A DNA stretch of 64,000 nt, taken from positions 310,001 to 374,000 of the forward strand of contig QJNS01000019.1 in NCBI GenBank assembly GCA_004154925.1, given 5' to 3'. The position numbers and the translations under genes were made by a program. Below the pieces are notes generated by a model. That model was not told the origin of the DNA. It was given only the letters and a program-made list of their open reading frames with translations, and did no database searches. Source of the stretch: Monosporascus cannonballus. Its lineage: Eukaryota > Ascomycota > Sordariomycetes > Xylariales. Of this stretch, positions 49,001-60,566 are shown one piece after another; position 1 is the first letter of the stretch; each line of letters begins with the position of its first letter.

Positions 49001-49448
49001 TGTTTCGCCATTAAACCCCCCATGCACTGCTGGATCCTAACCGATCACTCGAAGTATGCGGATAACGATCCATCGTCTCATCACCCAGCATCTTCTCTCC
49101 CAGTCCGGGACCTGAAGTGCCTATCTAGCGTCAGAGCTCGCTTTGACATTTGGAGCTGTCATCTTTTCAAAGATAAACTCCTGAAGGACAGCGCCGCGAA
49201 TTATCTCCCGATATTTTCTGAGAGAACGTTCAGTTTTATATTGTCTATACCCAAGGGGTATTGTGTCTCCCTTCTAAGCGGTCCCCGCCACGCTTGTCAC
49301 TATCTCCAACTAGGCAACAGCGCGTCTCTAGTGGTGTTTGCTATTCAATTTCCCACGGAAACCCTATATATCAAGGATATATAAGCGGGTCTTAGCACGA
49401 TTGGCTGTTTGGTTCTTCGTGTTCCCCCTTGTGCCAGACGTGAAGGCC

Positions 49449-50896
<1,448 letters not shown>

Positions 50897-53073
50897 TCAT
50901 TAACTTATTCCTACCTCTCTTTATCCTGAGGCCATCTATCCACCTGATCAACAGGGGTGCCTCTTGACTTGCGGTGTGTTTTGCTTTCAGCTGAAGAAGT
51001 CTTATGAGTCGACACTTGGGCTCTTCCACGTACCACCCACTCCCACGGTGGAGTCAAGTCATATGAAACTCTCGCACAATGCAAACTCCCATTACGCGAC
51101 ACAGTCCACGCAATATAACCATCGACCCTCAAAAATCATACAAGACGCACTATCCCCGTATGGATCTACAGTACTATATACCCGGTTGTTTTTCTCCCGA
51201 TGGACATCATCTCTGGCATTCATTGTGTGTGCGCTGTTGCTTTGGGCGCTGCTGGTAGGACACGCTCGTACAAAAGCTTCTAATTACATATAATACCGTT
51301 TCAGCGATTGCGTAACGGATGGGTTGGCATAAAAGGCGTCTCAGGACCCGCATTTGAACACGCGGATGGGATATTATGAGTATCACGTTACGGACCAGGC
51401 TAAAAGGCTGGACACTGGGGAGCGGTTGTACAAGGATATTCTCGATCGGGACCCCGAGGTCATCGGCGTTCATTCGGGGATTCCTATTCAGGATTACGAG
51501 CTCATGTTCGCCTCTTGAGGCGAACGGTCGACAGGACGCTAATATTGAGGCGATGGTGCTTACTAGGGCTGCCCGTCTAGCAGCAGGGAAACAAGTGTGC
51601 AAAATGTATAATAGAAATAGAAGTCCAACAAAAAACGGTCGAACGGAGAGAGTTCAACCTAATCTCGGGCTTATTTAAGCCATTGCGCCTCTACGTATAT
51701 TTCTTGCTGCATGATTCCCCACGTCAAGGGGACAAGGGTTTTATGTTCATGCATGGCATTCGCCGTTTTGAGCTTGCATGCCTGTACCGGCGCATCAGGG
51801 AACTGCTCCCGGTCGTGTCCTTCCACCTGCATGCTCTAATATACTTAATAAACAAGAGACCAGTGAATGGGTCTGCCGAGTTCTGAACTAGGCATTCCCC
51901 GACTTCCACTCTATCGCTAGGGGAGTTTTGACAGAATATACATGACAGGGGCGCAGCTGATTCCTCGGCCCATTTTGACTTCAGAGTCTCTTAGTTTGCC
52001 CACGGAAGACAACCGATGCACTCCGTATATCTGCTCAAGAGAACGGATCCACTGCGGTAAGGTAAAGGCCCCCACGTTACTGGGGGTATTAACCTCCAGG
52101 GGATATCGCTGGTGCTATTAGCAAATTACTTACCATCTCCTTGCATTGGTTGCTTTTATTTAACCTTAACTTGTCAAGCTTTAAGTAGGTTCGGCACGGA
52201 TTCGGGAGTGCGCTCGGGCAACCTACTAAAGCCTAACATCCCTTTTAGATCGGAATAGACCCCTTCACCATAACCATGGCGCCTACAAAAGTATAAGCTA
52301 CTAAAGAGCCTTAACCCTCAGGGAGATCCATACGCAGGCCGAGCAGCCGATTGCCAGGTATGAACTTGCCAAAAACGTTACCTGCCTACTGTAGATAGTC
52401 ACTAGCAACGAGCTATGCCTAAGGTCCCCAACTACTTTATTAGGCGATATCTGCTAGACGGATGTTCTTTATATCTGGGACCGCGTACCAAGGGAGGGAA
52501 CAATATGCTATTTTGCTGCTTTAATCAATTAACGTCATTCAATTCAGTTAAGCCTCAAGCCGACCGCCATCATATGCACCAATAGGATGTTCGCAAATAC
52601 ATTCCACTTTCCTTTTCGGGCCAACGCGCTAGCGAGTCTAAGTGTAACTGATAGAGGAGGCCGGGGCGTTATAGTGCAGTGTTGTCATACCATGACAATA
52701 ATTGGCCTTCGGTCAGATAGAATTCCCAAAATCTTTCTGCTATGACAACCCGTGTCTATCAGCCCTATGTACTTATGCTACCTAATACTTATGATGGATC
52801 CCCACTTACACATCGACGAAATCAGCTTAAATCCGGCAGGGGTATGTACTTGGTGGGCTGCAGACTCTTCTGCTTTGATCCTCAACAGAAAATGCACCTG
52901 CAGCGGCCAACTGCCGGGAGACGTTAGTGCTAGCTGGCCATTAATATCTAATAGGTATTGCTGGAGACGGGGTATAAACGCCGATGGGGTTAAGCTCGTT
53001 TGTGCAGTTATCGCCGCCGAAGAAGCCGATCGGTAATAAGGTAGTCACAATGGTAAGCATTATCGGAATCACA

Positions 53074-53158
53074 GTAGTGGGCCCTATTGTGACGTCGTCA
53101 CTTCGGGCCATCATTGATTGAACCCCGCGATGGAGCCATTCCGAGGCGGGCCACTACT
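53074..53158. promoter_or_regulatory. Palindromic CRE-like site inside a larger inverted repeat
   Basis: GTGACGTCGTCAC at 53089-53101 is a palindrome containing TGACGTC, the core bound by bZIP (CREB/ATF-like) factors. It lies about 205 nt before the reductase start. It is enclosed by AGTAGTGGGCC (53074-53083) and an inverted partner GGGCCACTACTAC (53148-53160). Regulation of the reductase by a bZIP factor is inferred from the motif only. Confidence 0.4.
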
Positions 53159-53168
53159 ACCGAGCGTG

Positions 53169-53188
53169 ATTATATATATATATATATC
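53169..53188. promoter_or_regulatory. TA dinucleotide run, possible TATA region
   Basis: About nine TA repeats lie 120-135 nt upstream of the reductase ATG, a plausible TATA element position for a fungal gene with a short leader. It may equally be a simple repeat. Confidence 0.35.
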
Positions 53189-53305
53189 TGATAACCCATT
53201 TGACTCTCTGCATCGTCACCGTCGCTTTGAATCAACTCAAGAACTGTAATTTCAAGTGAAAGTAATATTGAGAATCACCGAATTTTACCGCGCATACAAA
53301 ACCAA

Positions 53306-54477
53306 ATGGCGAAAGTACTTCTAACAGGTTCGTGATATCTGCTTCAGAGCTACCCCGCGCAAGTCAAAATGACCGCGTAATGCGCCGAGAGAAAGAACAG
53401 GATATTGACTTGACTACACAGGTGGATCTGGCTTCATCGCCGGTATGTAATAAGGGAACGCATGGGTTCTCACGCCTGCCTGCATCTGCTAACATTCAGG
53501 GACCAGCCCATGTACTTGAGCTGCTGCTCAAGCGGGGATACGAGGTCGTCACAACCGTCCGGTCGGAAGACAAGGCCGCCAAGATCCGGGAGGCGCACCC
53601 GGGCGCCAAGCTGACGGTGGCTATCGTGCCCGACATCGCGAAACCGTGTGCCTTCGACGAGGTGATGCAGACACCGGGCCTCGAGTACGTACAGCACACG
53701 GCATCACCCTTCCACTACAACTGGAGCGACGCCAAGACGGAGCTGCTGGACCCCGCCATCCAAGGTACGCTGTCCGTACTGCAGGCCATCAAGAAGTATG
53801 CGCCATCCGTGAGGCGCGTCGTCGTCACGAGCTCCTTCGCGTCCATCCTGTCGGTCGAGGGCCTCGCGGACCCCAACAAGACCTTCAGCGAGGCCGACTG
53901 GAACCCGCTGGGCTACGAGGACGGGCTCAAGGGGGACAAGGCGACGGCGTACCGCGTGTCGAAGAAGTGCGCCGAGAAGGCGGCCTGGGACTTTGTCGAG
54001 GCCGAGCAGCCCGGCTTCGACGTCGCCACAATCTGCCCGCCGCTGGTCTTCGGCCCCATCGTGCACCACCTCAACTCGCTGTCGGCCGTCAACACGAGCA
54101 ACCAGCGCTTCATGGCCCTCATCCAGGGCGGCTGGGCGTCCGAGATCCCGCCGTCGGGCGTCTTCCTCTGGGTCGACGTCCGCGACGTCGCGTTCGCCCA
54201 CGTCAACGCCATGGAGACCGCCGAGGCCGGCGGCAAGCGCTTCTTCACCACCGCAGGCTACTACAGCAACCGCGACATCGCCGACGCCGTCCGCCGCAAC
54301 TTCCCGGACCTCGCCGACAAGCTGCCCGGCGAGGACGTCCCGGAAGGCGGGTACCCCGAGGGCGGCCTCTACAAGTACGACAACTCCCGTGCCACCAAGA
54401 TGCTGGGTATAGACTGGATTCCCCTCGAGAAGAGCGTCGTCGATACCGTCAAGAGCCTGCGGGCGGTTGGCGCCTGA
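53306..54477 (+). CDS. NAD(P)-dependent reductase, DFR/GRE2-like extended SDR
   Basis: Three exons: 53306-53327, 53422-53442 (21 nt) and 53507-54477, giving 337 aa. Members reduce aldehydes, ketones or dihydroflavonol-like substrates with NADPH; yeast Gre2 reduces methylglyoxal. Splicing yields MAKVLLTGGSGFIAAHVLEL, the Rossmann GxxGxxA start, most of it contributed by the 21-nt exon. Downstream are VVTTVRSEDKAAKI, the catalytic Ser in VVVTSSFASI (residues 123/124) and Tyr163-x3-Lys167 in AYRVSKKCAE. FLWVDVRDVAFAHVNAM and the C-terminal substrate-binding lobe follow. All SDR catalytic residues are present and the length is typical. Exon 3 was started at 53507 (acceptor GACCAG) because this alone restores IAAHVLEL in phase. 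GC is high in exon 3. The physiological substrate cannot be read from sequence. Confidence 0.9.
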
Positions 54478-54947
54478 GGGGAGAGAATGCGCGAAGTTTC
54501 GAGCTGACTAGGAGATGGTGGTGATGCAGCATTTCGTTGTTAAAGATCATCGCGCTAGATAGAGTATTATTGGGTTCTTGACAAGCTGATGGGGTGGTTT
54601 CCTGGTATGTATGTCCAAGGTGGCAATAAATCGGGGTAACCAGTACTTAACTACACGTAGACATGGAATTAGCATAGAGGAATGATGACAAAGAACCACA
54701 TATCCAGGGCCAACTCGAAATTTCTTCGAATTGCAAAAATTGCAGTCTGCCCCTATTCCCGCATATATCCCTTACGTTGTCATTCAGGATTATCTTATGG
54801 GTATTCGATTATTTCCACCGTCCGCTAGATCCTACAATACCCCCACCTCCACCCCTCAACTCCAGGGCACAACTAACTCTAGGACATCCGGTTATTTCTC
54901 TAAAAACGCCCCCCTGCCATCACTGCCCCCTTTCCAGGCACCCGAGA
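54478..54947. terminator. Convergent 3' spacer, reductase and membrane protein
   Basis: 470 nt between two facing genes; both 3' ends should lie here. An AATAAA-like CAATAAATC is at about 54624, 150 nt after the reductase stop, and could serve as its polyadenylation signal. The plus-strand frames starting at 54731 and 54777 run into the antisense of the next gene. Confidence 0.45.
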
Positions 54948-57111
54948 TCAATAACTCCCACCCAACTTCTCCAAGTCCAGATCCCGCAGCGCAACCGCCG
55001 TCCCCTCATTTCCACCGGCACCCCCGCCGCCGGACGCCTTCCTGTCCCCCGAACATCTCATCGGACTGTTATTACCGCTGCCCCTCTTCCTCGCACCTAC
55101 TCCCCCTCCGCCGCCCGGTCCCCCTCCCCCCGTCCCGTTCCAGCTGCCCCAGCTCTCCCGCGTCTCGCGCGCGTACGACTCTGTCAGCTCGCAGAGGTCG
55201 CGCGCCGACAGGTCCTCCCTGCTGCCGGCGGCGGCAGTGACCGTGGTGGGCGACCCTGGCAGCGCCACACCTATCGTCTCGTGGTAGTGGTGCAGCTTTT
55301 CGCTGCTGCCGGCCGCTACGGGGCTGGCGCCGCCGCTGCCCAGCGCGAAGGGCCGCTGGGGATGCGGCTGCGGAGGGGAATGGGGATGAGGAAAGGGCGG
55401 GGACCGCGGCGAGACCGGCACCGAGAGCGTGCTCGTCGGCGACGGGAGGGGGCAGTAGTACTGCTGCTGCTGCTGCTGCTGTTGGTGATGGTGGTGCGGC
55501 GGCGGCGTCGGCGGTAGCGCCCGATTTGGAGGCGGTCCCGCGGGCGCCGCCACGGCAACGTCCGGCGACATCTCGTGCCCCGCCCGCGTCGGCGACAGCG
55601 GCGGCGTGCCCGTACCCGTCACAGTCGCGGCCCCCGAGTCGACCGAGTTCGCCTTGGAGAACCCGGCACCGCCGGATAGCATTAGCGCCGACCGGGCGCC
55701 CCTAGCCGCCGGGCAACTGCCGAGCGAGCTGGCGCTGTCCCGCCCCAGGAGAGACGTGACGACTGGCAGGGGCGGCTGGAGGGGCGAGTTGAGGTCCGCC
55801 GTCCCCACTGGTGTGTGCCGGCGATGCTTGTGGTGGTGAGGATTCTGGTGATGACTGTTGTTGCTGTGGAGCGGAAAGAGCCTGTTGTAGTAACTGGGGG
55901 ACGGCGACGCGTGAGTAGGGGATGCCAGGGGGGCCCCCAGGTACTCCGAGGAAGGATACACGCTGCTCGGCGACGAGGGCGCCGTGGGATCGCCGCCGCC
56001 GCCGCCCAGCGTGGGGATGAGCGAGAGGAACTTGCGGTCGCTTAGCCGCGCTGGGGGCGGTGTCGAGGGTGCGGTCCTGGACGCCGCGGCAGCCGACGGC
56101 GGGGTCGTTATGAGGGGTGTGTGCGCCCCAATGGGCGCCTGCGAGAAGGAGTGGCTGTGGTGGTGGGGGGAGCGGCGCACGGCCCTGAGGTAGCCCTTGG
56201 GGTCCTTGCGCCGACGCCGCATGACGAAGAGCGTGAGCAGGATGATCACTATGAGCGCTATGCTCGCACAGATCCCGATGGCGGCCTTGCTGCCCGCGGC
56301 GAGCCCCGTCGATGGCTGCGTGGCTTCCACCTTGACGATGTCCGGGGCGGTGCTCGTCGAGTTTCCCTCTGGGGTCGGCGGCGTGGGCGTGGCGCTGGAG
56401 CTGGAGGTTGAGCTGAAGACCGTGCTCGACGGGTCGTTCTGCAGGGTGAGCGTCTTTATCCCTTCTACTGACACCTCTGCTGTCTCGCTCGGCCGGCCCC
56501 GCTGGTCAGACTGCTCCGGGTCCGGGTTGACTTTTACCTCGTTGGCGCAGATCTCTGGCTTGGGGCTCGGCGGGGGCCCCGGGTCGAATATGGAATAATA
56601 GTTATATCTGGCGTTGTCAGCTCAACGCCCGTGGCTTGACCGGTGGGCAGGCGGTACTTACCCCCGGCATACGTTGATGATCAGGTCGACGTTGGCTGGT
56701 GGCTGAGTGTTGGTAGCTGGGCTTACTCTGCGTGTGCTTTCTTTCGCGGTGGTGGTATCACTCACGATCTTGATCAACTGCGCAGTTCGCCACGCCACAG
56801 AAGGTGGAATCACATGTGTATAGCTCCCACAGATCCTCATTAGGCCCGCTTCGCGATAGTATGCGGCAGATGTCTCTGTAATTATCGCCGGTCTCGCCGG
56901 ACCTGGCTCTGATAAATTGGTCCCTGCAGGCGCGGATACAGGCCGTCGGGTTCCTCAGGCCAAATTCCTCTGGTCCCGGACGACCATCTCTCTTGTTATT
57001 ATTACCTTGACCGTGAGCGTGCTCGAGGCTGACCAAGGTTACTTGAAGCTCGCGTTCCTTTAGGTGTTCCATGGTGAAAACAGGGGGCTTGGGCAGCCGT
57101 CTATCGGGCAT
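54948..57111 (-). CDS. Single-pass membrane protein with Cys-rich ectodomain and low-complexity tail
   Basis: Three exons: 57111-56766, 56695-56662 and 56607-54948, giving about 679 aa. I do not recognise a named family. The N-terminal part has a Cys-rich region including CIRACRDQFI, CRILSRSG, ELYTCDSTFCGVANCAVDQD and LIINVCRG, then a Ser/Thr/Pro-rich stalk with SSTVFSSTSSSSATPTPP. One membrane span (IGICASIALIVIILLTLFVM) is followed by RRRRK, which predicts the N-terminus outside and the tail in the cytoplasm. The long tail is rich in Pro, Ser, His, Gly and Gln, with a poly-Gln run encoded by CTG repeats near 55460. This layout resembles fungal wall-sensor or receptor-like membrane proteins, but that is inference. 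No signal peptide is visible from the ATG at 57111 or the next one at 57072, so a first exon further upstream may be missing. Confidence 0.7.
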
Positions 57112-60100
57112 GCGGATTTATATCGATTATACGGCAGCAGGTAACGAGAGGCATAATTTGGGATATGATGTCTGCATACTCTATAAACGCGACATCAGGG
57201 TGTAAACGAGTGTTAGAGGCGCCTCAGCTATCCGTATGGCTAGCGGCGACCCTGGGGGAGAGACAATTGCTGTCAGAAAGTGATGGGGCCGCATCTAATC
57301 TATCTATCTTCTGCATCGGCCTCGCCACCACAGTAACATTGCCATGTGGGAATATATATTTACGCAAGGGTCTCTCCAGGAGTCCGACGTCCACGATGGC
57401 ACAGCACGATGACGTCTAGCAGCGACAGGTTACCGTGTGTGCTGTGTTGGGCGAGAGATGGTGCAAGATGATCAGAGTAACTGACTGGGATGGGACGGCG
57501 TAGGGGGCACGACCGGGTCGCAGGATACCCCAGCACAGGCTAGTGCTGCGCGTGTTACACGGGTCCTGCATCTCCCCGTACCCGACGAGAATTACACTCT
57601 CGTATGGGAATCTAGAGTGGCGGGTGTGCGACGTCGCCTATGTAAACTGGCGAAGACCTGCATGTACCCGCTTATCCCCTCTGTGGAAGCCAGAGAGGAC
57701 TTAGAGAAAAAGATGCTGGAAGACCGTCCTCACAAAACAGCCCCGACATATGCCATGTGCAAGACCGCGAGGCCGCAGAGCCTGTATGGCCTGCAGAGGG
57801 GATTTGCGTTCCAAGGTTCGAGTCTTATATTCTCACAAACCTGCATGGTGTGGGTATCGATTGTGTAGGTATTGACCAGGATGGTCCCCGAAAGACTCCG
57901 GAGTTGATGCGCCTTACCTACGTATCACGTGCCGCTGTTCTCCACACGTATCTATATACCCACCCAGGCCTGCATCAACATCGGATCACCGCGATCCCAT
58001 CTCACAGGACGATAGACGATGCGGTTATCAGAAGAGATCGAAACGTTTCATTTGGCTTCAAAACTCCTTGCAATACCTGCAGTGAGTTTTGGCTCGGATT
58101 CTGGGCTTCTATCACTGCTTGGTGAGATTAAGGCGCGATCACGGCCAGTCCGTTGGATCGACAGCAGCGACGATGGGACCTTGAGTTGAGGAGTCGCACC
58201 GGCCGAGATAAACGCCGCATACGGGAGCTAGCGTCCAGAGGTGTCTGCCAACGGCTTGAGTTCGTTGGTCAATTGTGCTGATTTAGGAGTGAAGGTGATT
58301 TAGAGCCGGCGCCGAACACGAAACCATCTTGGATGGTGAATTTTGCGTTGAACAAGTATGATACAGCGCGCATCCAATAAGTTCTTCCGATAAACGAGCA
58401 GCCACAGGTTCCTGTGATACTCCGAGATATGTATGTGGTTCGTGCCGTGTCACTGTGTGCCCGTGGGATGGGACGGGTTTGAGAGAAATTCAGTATTTGG
58501 GCAAATGTTTGCTAAGGGATAATTGGGTACGCTTGTCAGTTCAGCTATCTACTTCCAATGGCAATGTTTGCCATTGCAATTTGAAGTATTGAAATGTATG
58601 ACACTGTCCGGGGACTGCCCCTTTAGGTAAGTGGAGCGTGGCCCCTATAATGGAAGACAGTACAGCAACTCCTACCCTGGGCGGATTCCAATATCAAGCG
58701 TAAGCAGAACGGTGAACTGGTGAGACCTCAGCAGCATAAGTACCGGAGAAGGCCGGGTGCAGAGGGTTGCTCTCCGCATATGTGATGTGCTTCATACCGG
58801 CCAATAGTTTAGGTCCGTATACTCGTCCTATATCAGCGTCCTCGAAAACATCGCAGATAGTCAGCGACCTTGGCAAGCTGGGCTTAGCCTGTTGTGTCCT
58901 GGACTACGCGTCTCTGTATGAAGAACATACTGTGCAGTAATAGGGCTATAGTTGGGGCTCCCATGCAAGGGGGTCGGGTGTTATTTTTGGCCGTCGTATA
59001 AATCCCAAGACTGGACTTCACGCCAAGCGGGTAAGTATTGACCTGGGCATGATTGAACGGCGGCTTTGCAACCCAGCTGAGGCGTTTAATGTGGCGTCCC
59101 GAAAGCGAGCGTATAACATATCAAGCTTTCCGCCTATAGGTAGAATATTGCGATGAGCGTTCGTATTCACTCCGCCTAGCGATTAGTAGACCGTCTATAA
59201 TGCATTCGAAGAGTTCTGGAGTAGTCCGGAGGACGGAGCCGTTTGGGGAAGTGACGTAATTGAACTCAGTGTAAGCTGCCTCTTCTGCTGAGATGCCAAG
59301 TCCAGTCCGGATTGGTTCTCTTATGCATCGGCTATTGGTAAGCCACGTCTCGGGATATTGTCGTCGACCTTGCGCAGTATGCTGAATGCCGGGCTTAAAG
59401 AGGCCAAAAACCCGAGTCCCATGTTAACCCAATATCACATTGACAGCGTATTTGGTCAAATCAGGTGTCTGGAGGATGAAGCCCGACATCATCGCAAGCC
59501 AGAGTCCGACATAGCATTGAGGGCAGTGCATGTACTGTTGACAACCACGTCGCCCCACAACCTGTACTCTGAGTAGAGTTCTGTCCTCTTGAATACGGAG
59601 GTGCCGGTCAATGGAGAGCATCTCGGTGAGTACTCCGGCGTCGACTTTGGTGGTAGTTTGGTATCCTAACATCTCTCCTACCTTGGCAGCCGCCATGACC
59701 AGGAGGAAACACTCTTGCCTCTGATATAGAGAGCAATGACAAGGATAGCACTGAGTAGAATCGGCATAGGTAATTCTGGCAACACCTAATTCTGAGGCAT
59801 ATCAATGTCTTCAATCATCGACCTTCAAACCTAGAATAAGGGTAAAAGTTCCATTGGCACCCTGAAAGTTGCCACGGGGTTTAGCTGGTGTTCTATGTTC
59901 TATAAGATACTTAAGTAATCAGTGTTGTGTGCAGCCCCAGGAGCTGGATTCAAAGGGTTTGGATCAACCACTTTGAAAGGATCGGAAATTCGAGCATTGA
60001 CTTCGTAAGCACAAACCACAAACGCATAACAAGGTAACAAGAGCAAATTCAGAAACCTAATGAGTTATGAGAATTCTACAATCATGCAAGAGTTAAGTCA

Positions 60101-60566
60101 TTCAGATGCTGGGTATTGAATGGTTACCTTAGGCATGTAGGTATGAATGTAAAAGAGCTTCTTCAGAGGTCATATGTTCGCGTCTAGCCAATGTGCCTAG
60201 TAGTCAACAATTCAAGGTTGAGCATGACGTTCGTTCTCGTCTAGATTAAGCTCCATTTACCCCGCTATATGGACGTTGATAAGGCCGTTATCTCCTTTGT
60301 CGCCGTTCTTATCGATAAGCATTCGGTGCTATCACCGGTCTACTTACTAATGTTGTCAATGCGATGTGGTACATCTATTTGTGTAGTCTCATTACTGCCT
60401 CAACAACCTCTCATCCATCTGATTCCTTGGGTCTCCATCACTTCCCTTGCTGACCTTTTCACATTTTCATTCACCTCTTCTCAGCGTCCCCTTTTGACGT
60501 TAGTTGTCGGCTATTTCTACTTTAATAATCGGGTACACGGCGGAATCCTCTGCCCTTGCAGTGAAA
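57112..60566. other. Intergenic between membrane protein and UFD2
   Basis: 3.4 kb with no supported gene. Open frames up to 130 codons (60269-60661, +) overlap the UFD2 leader and are not convincing. A missing signal-peptide exon of the membrane protein could lie near 57112-57400 on the minus strand. The UFD2 promoter occupies the right end. Confidence 0.55.

Larger units (their letters stand above)
29090..49448. other. 20-kb gene desert
   Basis: I find no conserved domain, no spliceable gene, no tRNA and no intact transposon here. Open frames are short and overlap on both strands, as expected from near-random sequence. The longest is 198 codons (44868-45464, +), then 168 (47847-48353, +) and 161 (35910-36395, -); none has a recognised motif. 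Base composition appears mixed, with small AT-rich patches at 39180-39260 and 44070-44190. It contains a 17-C run (30952-30968) and a 17-A run (43026-43042). Confidence 0.65.
50897..53305. other. Intergenic downstream of the C2H2 gene
   Basis: No confirmed gene. An open frame at 50991-51290, preceded by TTTGCTTTCAG, resembles a continuation of the zinc-finger protein tail. A second protein-like frame at about 51332-51511 has no ATG-led upstream part. 52165-52235 contains a near-perfect inverted repeat (TTTAAGTAGGTT and AACCTACTAAA). The reductase promoter occupies the last few hundred bases. Confidence 0.5.

Noticed and set aside
52165..52235. Inverted repeat TTTAAGTAGGTT/AACCTACTAAA as a tRNA-like or ncRNA structure
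   Set aside because: One stem only, no tRNA arms and no conserved context; kept only as a note on the spacer.
53646..54524. 292-codon plus frame overlapping the reductase
   Set aside because: Arg-rich low-complexity shadow of the GC-rich reductase exon; no domain.
54777..55517. 246-codon plus frame antisense to the membrane protein
   Set aside because: Pro/Arg-rich antisense of a Gly/Pro/Ser-rich tail; no start context or domain.
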